Assembly: GCA_031289065.1 (NCBI GenBank)
Contig: JAITQI010000124.1
Span: 1-5,361 of the forward strand
Source: Oscillospiraceae bacterium
Lineage (GTDB): Bacteria; Bacillota; Clostridia; Oscillospirales; UBA929
Length of the DNA: 5,361 nt
Direction: 5' to 3'
Shown here one piece after another: positions 1 through 4,322 of this stretch. Below the pieces are notes generated by a model, which worked only from the letters and a program-made list of their open reading frames with translations, did no database searches and had not been told where the DNA came from. The stretch's first letter is position 1, and each line of letters starts with the position of its first letter. The translations under genes were made by a program, and so were the position numbers.

Positions 1-183
1 GCGGTATTCCTCCACGGTGTCAACGAGCACCTTCAGCTTGCTTTTGAGGACGGCGTTTTCCTTGAAGAGCGCCGCGTAGTCCTCGGTGAGCTGCTCCAGA
101 AAGTCATCCACGCCGCCCATGTCGTAGCCGCCGAAGACCGCCTTTTCAAACTTTTTGTCCTGAACTTCTTGGGGCGTAAGCAC
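1..183 (-). CDS. divIVA: DivIVA-family cell division/polarity protein, N-terminal 61 residues (runs off the left edge)
   Basis: DivIVA proteins bind negatively curved membrane at septa and poles through a short N-terminal domain and polymerise through coiled coils to recruit division partners. The visible 61 residues start VLTPQEVQDKKFEKAVFGGY (GTG read as Met) and match the family opening: a LTPxD/EI-like start, KxF, then a GGYD turn at 18-21. A heptad-like coiled-coil start (VDDFLEQLTEDYAALF) runs from residue 25, and residues 41-61 look like continuing helix. The rest of the coiled coil lies outside the window. The GTG at 181-183 is chosen because the family begins exactly there and an AAGGTG ribosome site (192-197) sits 8 bases upstream; an in-frame TTG seven codons further upstream is less likely. 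It is the last gene of the visible division cluster, 288 bases after sepF. No convincing promoter is seen just upstream, so it may depend on read-through from sepF. The family call is firm. Confidence 0.9.
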   Translation of the reverse strand, partial: MLTPQEVQDKKFEKAVFGGYDMGGVDDFLEQLTEDYAALFKENAVLKSKLKVLVDTVEEYR

Positions 184-365
184 GATTCCCGCACCTTCTT
201 CCAACTTCTTATCTCTGAAACGCCGGGGACGCCTATGGCGCGCCCCCGCGTTCGCCTCCAAACAGAAAGACCCATAGGAAAACGAAATCATGCGGACGGG
301 GAAAACGTGTGAAACGGGGGCGGCGGGCCCTCTTTCCGCGTTCAATCACCCGCCCGCAGGCGACA

Positions 366-391
366 GATTTGGCGTGCACGACCGCCAAATC
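366..391. repeat. Perfect 9-bp inverted repeat (stem-loop)
   Basis: GATTTGGCG at 366-374 pairs exactly with CGCCAAATC at 383-391 around an 8-base loop (TGCACGAC). It is the strongest hairpin in the sepF-divIVA spacer. No T-run follows on either strand, so it is not a standard intrinsic terminator. It may be an RNA stem in the transcript leading to divIVA, a protein-binding dyad, or part of a repetitive element. Confidence 0.6.
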
Positions 392-420
392 GCTCAAGGG
401 GAAGGCGCTGTCTTCTCCCC

Positions 421-443
421 GAGAGGCTTGCGCCTCTCTTTTT
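421..443 (+). terminator. Hairpin with T-run, oriented against the gene cluster
   Basis: GAGAGGC (421-427), a TTGC loop and GCCTCTC (432-438) are followed by TTTTT (439-443), the shape of an intrinsic terminator for plus-strand transcription. It lies 29 bases beyond the sepF stop. Read in the sepF direction the same hairpin is preceded by an A-run and followed by GGGGAG, so it should not terminate sepF mRNA efficiently. It may stop antisense transcription or simply be part of the palindrome cluster. Confidence 0.4.
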
Positions 444-471
444 GTATGGGGCTTGCCCCCCAAGCGGCTCT

Positions 472-891
472 TTAGAAGTAGAGGCCGTTGTTTTCCAGCT
501 CGTCGATGAGGTCGCCCAGGATGTCCACGTTCAAGGGGGTGATGATGTATGTACTGTTGGCCACCCGCTTGATTTTGCCGTCCAGGGCGTAGGCCACGCC
601 GGACAGAAAGTCCACCAACCGGCGGGCGATCTCCTTGTTGGCCGACTCGAGGTTGAGCACCACCGTGCGCTTTTCGCGCAGATGGTCGGCCACCTCGGGG
701 GCGGCGTCAAACCGCTCCGGCTTGACCAGAACCACCTGGAGCTGGGTGGTGGTGTGGATGTTGATCACCTTGTCCCGGCTCTCACTGTTCACCGGGACGG
801 TCGATTCCCGGCGGGGGATAAAATCTTCCACGTCATCCTCGTCGTCCTGGTACGGTCTGGCCAATCTTTTCAGTTCGTCAAAAAGTCCCAT
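472..891 (-). CDS. sepF: SepF, FtsZ-binding membrane anchor of the division ring (139 aa)
   Basis: SepF tethers FtsZ polymers to the cytoplasmic membrane and aligns the septum in Gram-positive bacteria. The protein has the full expected layout. Residues 1-12 (MGLFDELKRLAR) form an amphipathic membrane-targeting helix. Residues 14-40 are an acidic, flexible linker. The compact SepF domain runs from about 41 to 135, with the helix NKEIARRLVDFLSGVAYAL (85-103), the glycines of the SGVAYALDGKI segment and the TYIITP strand (114-119). Length is typical of the family. The ATG start has a strong AGGAGG site (903-908) 11 bases upstream. It follows yggS after 55 bases, as in the ylmE-sepF pair of Bacillus. 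An embedded promoter in yggS (1058-1086) probably gives it its own transcript with a leader of about 160 bases. I see no damage or missing region. Confidence 0.96.
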   Translation of the reverse strand: MGLFDELKRLARPYQDDEDDVEDFIPRRESTVPVNSESRDKVINIHTTTQLQVVLVKPERFDAAPEVADHLREKRTVVLNLESANKEIARRLVDFLSGVAYALDGKIKRVANSTYIITPLNVDILGDLIDELENNGLYF

Positions 892-902
892 GGTTTAAGC
901 GT

Positions 903-908
903 CCTCCT
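903..908 (-). promoter_or_regulatory. Ribosome binding site of sepF
   Basis: AGGAGG on the minus strand, a full Shine-Dalgarno match, 11 bases before the sepF ATG. The spacing is slightly long but no better start exists in frame. It is the strongest ribosome site in the window, consistent with a well-translated division protein. Confidence 0.8.
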
Positions 909-946
909 ACTAAATTCATATGCGATCGCCGTGTTTTCCGGGGCTG

Positions 947-1633
947 TCAGCTTCTTGGGCCAAACAGCGCCGACCCAACACGGATGATGTTCGCGCCGGC
1001 GCGCACGGCCTGCTCGAAATCATCGCTCATCCCCATCGAAAGGAAATCCATACGGATATTATGTATCCTTTTGCGAGAAATGTCAATATGTAGTTGCCTC
1101 ATATCCACAAAATATTGTGTATCGTCCTTCGACCGAAGGGGGGGCGGGATGCACATGAGGCCCTCCACCCGTATGTGCCCCAAGGCTGACATGGTTTTTA
1201 GGGCATCCACAAGAGCCACGGGGGCAAAACCGCCCTTTGAGGCCTCTCCGGCGATGTTCACCTGGACGAGCACCGACTGGACGATCCCAAGGCTCCGGGC
1301 GCAGCGCTCAACGGCGTCGGCCAGGCCGAGGGTGTCCACCGAATGGATGAGGGCCGCCCGGCCGACGACCTTATTTACCTTGTTGGTTTGGAGGCGGCCG
1401 ATGAAGTGCAGGGGGACGCCTTCGTAGGCGCTCTGGGCGTCTTTTTCGCACATCTCCTGGACGCGGTTTTCCCCCACCGCGTCCACCCCGGCCCGCACGG
1501 CCTCCCGCACCCGGGCGGCGTCGGCGGTTTTGGCGGCGGCCACCAGGGTCACTGGGGCGGACAGCCCCGCTTCGTCGGCGGCCTGGGCGACGCGGCGGCG
1601 GATGTCGGCCACCCGCTCCTCTATGGTTGACAT
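947..1633 (-). CDS. yggS: YggS/YlmE-family pyridoxal-phosphate homeostasis protein (228 aa)
   Basis: Members of this family (PROSC/YggS/YlmE) are single-domain TIM-barrel proteins that bind PLP and buffer the free cofactor; no enzyme reaction is established. The PLP-binding Lys is K35 (VAAAKT). Other family blocks follow in order: GENRVQE (54-60), HFIGRLQTNK (76-85), HSVDTLGLA, VQVNIAGEASKGGF, GLMCIPPP, LSMGMSDDFE and, near the C-terminus, RVGSALFGPR, which supplies phosphate contacts. Length is normal. The frame is open for 43 more codons upstream, but those lie inside the preceding gene and look non-native. The ATG at 1631-1633 has GGGGAG (1641-1646) 7 bases upstream. It starts 13 bases after the HlyD-like gene, so the two are likely co-transcribed. 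Residues about 168-198 are encoded by an unusually AT-rich patch with codons such as AGG and ATA, unlike the rest of the gene, and that patch also contains a promoter. Confidence 0.95.
   Translation of the reverse strand: MSTIEERVADIRRRVAQAADEAGLSAPVTLVAAAKTADAARVREAVRAGVDAVGENRVQEMCEKDAQSAYEGVPLHFIGRLQTNKVNKVVGRAALIHSVDTLGLADAVERCARSLGIVQSVLVQVNIAGEASKGGFAPVALVDALKTMSALGHIRVEGLMCIPPPLRSKDDTQYFVDMRQLHIDISRKRIHNIRMDFLSMGMSDDFEQAVRAGANIIRVGSALFGPRS
1058..1086 (-). promoter_or_regulatory. Near-consensus sigma-A promoter inside yggS, reading toward sepF
   Basis: On the minus strand a perfect -35 box TTGACA (1081-1086) is followed by a 17-base spacer and a -10 box CATAAT (1058-1063; five of six consensus bases). 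DNA upstream of the -35 is AT-rich, resembling an UP element. Predicted start of transcription is near 1051, giving sepF a leader of about 160 bases. It lies wholly within the yggS coding sequence and probably supplies sepF (and perhaps divIVA) independently of the upstream genes. Confidence 0.7.
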
Positions 1634-1646
1634 AGGCGCTCTCCCC

Positions 1647-2894
1647 TTACTCCTGGATGATCTTGCCGTCGTATATGTCCCGGCCGCTGACGATGACCTC
1701 GTCGCCGGGGAGGAGCTTGTCCGGCGTGTTGGAGAGGGCGTCTTCCGGGGCCGGGGGGACATATTTCATCAGGAAGTAATTTTCCTTTTCCAGCACGATC
1801 TCCACCGGCTTGAAGACCGCCTGATTGTGAACCAGGCAGAAGACGCCGGGGTTGCCGTCGGCGTCCAGGGTCACCGCCTCCCGGGGGACGCGGATGCCGG
1901 TCTGAATCTCTTGCACCACATCGGCCTGGGCGCGGCGCAGCTGGGAGAAATAGGCCATATCCACATTGCCCTCGAGGACCAGCAGACAGTGGCCGTCCTC
2001 CACGGGGGTCACCCGGGTCACCCGGGCCGACACCGTCCGTCCGGAGGACTTGTCCACCCGAAAGGACACGCTTTTGTCCACAGTGAAGACCTTGGCGTCG
2101 TCCTCGCTGACCACCGCCGCGTACCGCCAGACAAAGCCTATGGAGAGTTTGCCCAGGGCGGCGGGGGGGGCGGCGGGATCGGTTCGGGTGAGGGCCAAAA
2201 AGTCGGCCAGGGGCATGGTGTCCATCCCGGAGAGGGTCAGCAGGCCTTCAAAGCCGTCCAGCTTGTCGCCGAAGGTGCCCGCCTCGGGGGCGGAAATTTG
2301 ACCCAAGGCACCGCCCATCTGGGCGCGCATCCGCGCCAGCTGCTCGGTCAGCGCGCCCAGCAGGATGTTCACGTCGGCGCCGTTCTCGTAGGTGTAGGAG
2401 CGCTTGTACAGCAGGGAGCGGAGGGTCACGCCGCTGTCGGACAGGGAGGACAGGTCCCCGCTCTCCCGGGCGGCGGCGATGGCCAGCACGTTGGCGGCGA
2501 TCAGGCCGTCGATGTCGGCCACGCTGACCATGTCGGCGGAGTGGCGGTTGATGAGCTTGAGCTGCTCAATGCGGGCCTCCAGGGCTTTGGCCTCGGCGTT
2601 TTCCTCCTGGGTTTTTGTGTCCTGGTAGGTCAGCGCCAGCGGGTCGCCCTTGGCCAGACGCTGGCCGGACAGGGCTTGGGCCTCCCAGATGCTGTCCGGC
2701 TGGGGCAGCACCAGCTCGTCGCGGACGAAGTAGCCGTTGAGGGTCACGGTTCGCTCGGCGGTGTACAGCACGGCGTCCACCGTCTCGACGGAGGAGATCA
2801 GCGCCTCCACCACATGGTAGCCCATGAAGGCCATGACAAAGGCGAACAGGATCAGAAAGATAAACCGCGTCAGCGCGACGCCTTGCTTTTTCAT
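1647..2894 (-). CDS. HlyD-like membrane-anchored protein of the sepF/yggS cluster (415 aa)
   Basis: This looks like the HlyD/periplasmic-adaptor superfamily, seen in Firmicutes as a single-pass membrane protein with an extracytoplasmic barrel domain. Its exact role is not known to me. Residues about 9-30 (LTRFIFLILFAFVMAFMGYHVV) form one transmembrane helix or uncleaved signal anchor after a short basic N-terminus. Residues about 47-90 are strand-rich (TVTLNGYFVRDELVL). Residues about 92-120 (EENAEAKALEARIEQLKLI) are a probable short coiled coil. The C-terminal part (about 333-415) has the adaptor-like pattern IRVPREAVTLDADG, VFKPVEIV and PGDEVIVSG. No partner ABC or MFS exporter gene is in the window, so a role in export is unproven; its place before yggS and sepF suggests an envelope or division-linked job. 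The ATG has GGGAGGG (2901-2907) 6 bases upstream. A run of eight C on the coding strand (2163-2170) lies in a Pro/Ala segment. Family call moderate, function uncertain. Confidence 0.8.
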   Translation of the reverse strand: MKKQGVALTRFIFLILFAFVMAFMGYHVVEALISSVETVDAVLYTAERTVTLNGYFVRDELVLPQPDSIWEAQALSGQRLAKGDPLALTYQDTKTQEENAEAKALEARIEQLKLINRHSADMVSVADIDGLIAANVLAIAAARESGDLSSLSDSGVTLRSLLYKRSYTYENGADVNILLGALTEQLARMRAQMGGALGQISAPEAGTFGDKLDGFEGLLTLSGMDTMPLADFLALTRTDPAAPPAALGKLSIGFVWRYAAVVSEDDAKVFTVDKSVSFRVDKSSGRTVSARVTRVTPVEDGHCLLVLEGNVDMAYFSQLRRAQADVVQEIQTGIRVPREAVTLDADGNPGVFCLVHNQAVFKPVEIVLEKENYFLMKYVPPAPEDALSNTPDKLLPGDEVIVSGRDIYDGKIIQE

Positions 2895-2988
2895 CGTTTT
2901 CCCTCCCTTGCGGCGCGTTTTTGGGGAAGACTCGGAAAAAACGCCCCTCTCCCCTTCCCCGTTTGCGAGATGGGGGCGATCGGGTGTA
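2895..2988. other. Gap between hfq and the HlyD-like gene with two competing hairpins
   Basis: Two inverted repeats overlap. GCGTTTTT (2915-2922) pairs with AAAAACGC (2937-2944), and GGGGAAG (2923-2929), which lies in the loop of the first, pairs with CTTCCCC (2954-2960). They cannot both form. In the gene direction neither is followed by a U-run, so this is not a clear intrinsic terminator. No promoter with good boxes is visible here, so the downstream genes may rely on transcription from hfq. Confidence 0.4.
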
Positions 2989-3237
2989 TTACGCCTGGGC
3001 GGCCGGTTTGGGTTCTTCCTGGGGGAGGGGCACCGGTCGGCTGGGAATCAGGGTGGAAATGGCGTGCTTGTAGATCAGCTGCTGGCGTCCCTCGGCCTCG
3101 ACGACCACCGTGAAGTCGTCGAACCCGCGCACCACGCCCTTGATCTGAAACCCGTTGACCAAAAAGACGGTGACCAGCTGGTGGTCGTGGCGCAGTTGAT
3201 TGAGGAACAGATCCTGATAGTTTGACGTGCGCTGCAT
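2989..3237 (-). CDS. hfq: Hfq, Sm-like RNA chaperone (82 aa)
   Basis: Hfq forms a hexameric ring in the cytoplasm that binds U-rich and A-rich RNA and helps small RNAs pair with mRNAs. The Sm1 motif covers VTVFLVNGFQIKGVVRGFDDFTVVVE (22-47) and the Sm2 motif is YKHAIS (56-61), including the family KH pair at 57-58. Q8 and N13 match RNA-contact positions of the family. The short Pro/Ala-rich tail (66-82) is typical of Firmicutes and far shorter than the enterobacterial tail. The ATG at 3235-3237 is preferred: AAGGGG (3246-3251) is 8 bases upstream of it and the resulting N-terminus matches Bacillus Hfq. A GTG two codons earlier (3241-3243) would leave only 2 bases to that site. It has its own promoter (3312-3340) downstream of miaA, the usual genomic neighbour. 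Confidence 0.97.
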   Translation of the reverse strand: MQRTSNYQDLFLNQLRHDHQLVTVFLVNGFQIKGVVRGFDDFTVVVEAEGRQQLIYKHAISTLIPSRPVPLPQEEPKPAAQA

Positions 3238-3245
3238 ACTCACAT

Positions 3246-3251
3246 CCCCTT
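3246..3251 (-). promoter_or_regulatory. Ribosome binding site that decides the hfq start
   Basis: AAGGGG on the minus strand lies 8 bases before the ATG at 3237 but only 2 bases before the alternative GTG at 3243. The spacing supports the ATG and an 82-residue Hfq over an 84-residue one. Confidence 0.65.
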
Positions 3252-3311
3252 TTCTTCCCGGGAAACCGCCGGTTATCCTGTCTGCGCCCGCCGGACGATT
3301 TCCCTTTCTGT

Positions 3312-3340
3312 ATTATATCCGGAAGCATAACGCATTGCAA
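3312..3340 (-). promoter_or_regulatory. Sigma-A promoter of hfq
   Basis: A perfect -10 box TATAAT (3312-3317) lies 17 bases downstream of TTGCAA (3335-3340), which matches the -35 consensus at four of six bases. The predicted start is near 3305, leaving a leader of about 68 bases before the hfq ATG. In that leader CCGGCGG occurs twice on the minus strand, about 20 bases apart. The promoter sits in the miaA-hfq gap, where an hfq promoter is expected. Confidence 0.75.
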
Positions 3341-3343
3341 ACC

Positions 3344-3387
3344 AAATTTCCCGCGTTTTCGGTCGAGGGGCGGAAATTTTTATTTTT
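3344..3387. terminator. Dyad after miaA, weak or bidirectional terminator
   Basis: AAATTTCCCGC (3344-3354) pairs with GCGGAAATTT (3370-3379), apart from one bulged base. On the plus strand it is followed by a T-rich run up to 3387, like an intrinsic terminator. In the miaA direction the stem ends in AAATTTGGTTT, a poorer U-tract. It begins at the miaA stop codon and ends just before the hfq -35 box, so it may partly separate mutL-miaA from hfq transcription. Confidence 0.4.
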
Positions 3388-4318
3388 GCTCGGCCCACCA
3401 TTGGAGGGCCTGTTCGGGGAGGTCGCCGGAGAGGGCGTCCAGCCAGCGGGCGTCGGTTTGGCGGGTGAACCAGGTCAGCTGGCGCTTGGCGTAGCGCCGG
3501 GTGGCCTGTTTGAGGTCGGCGGCGGCCTCGGGAAGGGCGCATCCGCCGTCCAGGTAGAGGCCAAACTCCTTGTAGCCGATGGCCTGCATGGCCGTGCAGC
3601 CGGGGGGGAGGCGCAAGCGGAGGGCTTTGACCTCTTCCAGTAGACCCCGGGCCAGCATGTCGTCCACCCGGGCCTCCGCCCGGGCATAGAGGGCGGCGCG
3701 TTCCATGGTCAGACCCAGGGCCAGGACTTGATACCGGGGCGGGCTGTTCTCCCTTTCGGCGCGGGCGGCGGCCAGGGGGCGGCCGGAGAGGGTGATGATC
3801 TCCAGGGCCCGGAGCGTCCGGCGGCTGTCGTTGGGGGCTATGCGGGCGGCGGCGTCCGGGTCCCGTTCGGTCAGGGCTTCGTACAGCGCCGCCGGGCCCT
3901 GCTGGGCCAGCAGGGCCTCCCAACCGGCGCGCACCGCCGGGTCGGCGGGGATGTCGTGCAGCCCCTCGGTGAGGGCGCGGAGGTACAGCCCCGTGCCCCC
4001 GGCCAGGATGGGCAGCCGCCCCCGGGCGAGGATGTTTTCCACGGCCTCCCCGGCCTCGCGGGCGTAACGGGCGGCGGAGTACGCTTCCCAGGGGTCGGCC
4101 ACGTCGAGCATGTGGTGGGGCACCCCGTCTCTTTCGGCGAGGGTGGGCTTGGCGGTGCCGATGTCCATGCCCCGGTAGACCTGCATGGAGTCGCAGGAGA
4201 CCACCTCGCCGTTGAGGCGTTTGGCCAGGGCGACGGCCAGGGCGGTCTTGCCCGTGGCGGTGGGGCCGACGACGCAGAGCAGCCGACGGTCGGGGGGGCG
4301 CGTTTCGTTCTTCCTCAT
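3380..4318 (-). CDS. miaA: MiaA, tRNA dimethylallyltransferase (312 aa)
   Basis: MiaA transfers the dimethylallyl group of DMAPP to N6 of A37 in tRNAs reading UNN codons, the first step toward ms2i6A. The ATP/pyrophosphate loop is GPTATGKT (18-25). The catalytic and tRNA-contact block is DSMQVYRGMDIGTAKPT (43-59), with the family Asp at 43. GGTGLYLRAL (107-116) and AMQAIGYKEF are conserved. The C-terminal RRYAKRQLTWFTRQTDARWLDA closes the domain. Length is typical. The ATG at 4316-4318 lies only 4 bases after the mutL stop and has no clear Shine-Dalgarno sequence, so translation is probably coupled to mutL. The frame remains open far upstream inside mutL (to 5350), but that is a GC-driven shadow. 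A run of seven C occurs near codons 7-9. The function call is firm. Confidence 0.97.
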   Translation of the reverse strand: MRKNETRPPDRRLLCVVGPTATGKTALAVALAKRLNGEVVSCDSMQVYRGMDIGTAKPTLAERDGVPHHMLDVADPWEAYSAARYAREAGEAVENILARGRLPILAGGTGLYLRALTEGLHDIPADPAVRAGWEALLAQQGPAALYEALTERDPDAAARIAPNDSRRTLRALEIITLSGRPLAAARAERENSPPRYQVLALGLTMERAALYARAEARVDDMLARGLLEEVKALRLRLPPGCTAMQAIGYKEFGLYLDGGCALPEAAADLKQATRRYAKRQLTWFTRQTDARWLDALSGDLPEQALQWWAEQK

Positions 4319-4322
4319 TCGT

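Larger units (their letters stand above)
184..471. other. Palindrome-rich spacer between sepF and divIVA, no supported gene
   Basis: This 288-base stretch holds several inverted repeats: CCTATGG/CCATAGG (232-238 with 272-278), GCGGGC/GCCCGC (323-328 with 352-357), a perfect 9-base pair (366-374 with 383-391), GAGAGGC/GCCTCTC (421-427 with 432-438) and a small GC hairpin at 448-459. A minus-strand frame of 76 codons spans most of it (233-463). It is rich in Arg and Pro, matches no family I know and starts far from any good ribosome site, so I treat it as non-coding. No tRNA, T-box or known riboswitch fold is recognised. It could be a dispersed intergenic repeat, a structured 5' leader of divIVA, or both. 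Confidence 0.6.

Noticed and set aside
192..240. Possible promoter for divIVA just upstream of its start
   Set aside because: GATAAG-like sequence near 210 is too close to the start codon, and no -35 box lies at the right distance.
233..463. Minus-strand frame of 76 codons in the sepF-divIVA spacer
   Set aside because: Arg/Pro-rich with no recognisable motif or good ribosome site, and it spans several inverted repeats; best explained as an open frame in GC-rich non-coding DNA.
917..929. Palindromes CATATG and GCGATCGC before sepF as operator or repeat motif
   Set aside because: Single short restriction-site-like palindromes with no second copy and no fitting promoter geometry.
1634..1762. 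Longer yggS with 43 extra N-terminal residues
   Set aside because: The extension overlaps the end of the HlyD-like gene, is Arg/Ser/Thr-rich and unlike the family; the ATG at 1633 has a well-spaced ribosome site.
2004..2028. Two copies of GGGTCACCC in the HlyD-like gene
   Set aside because: Encodes a repeated Arg-Val-Thr in a strand region; only two copies, explained by protein sequence and codon bias.
1530..3113. Long plus-strand frame of 527 codons opposite the HlyD-like gene
   Set aside because: Gly/His/Val-rich shadow of the minus-strand gene; it runs across the end of one gene, the hfq gap and part of hfq, and shows no family motif.
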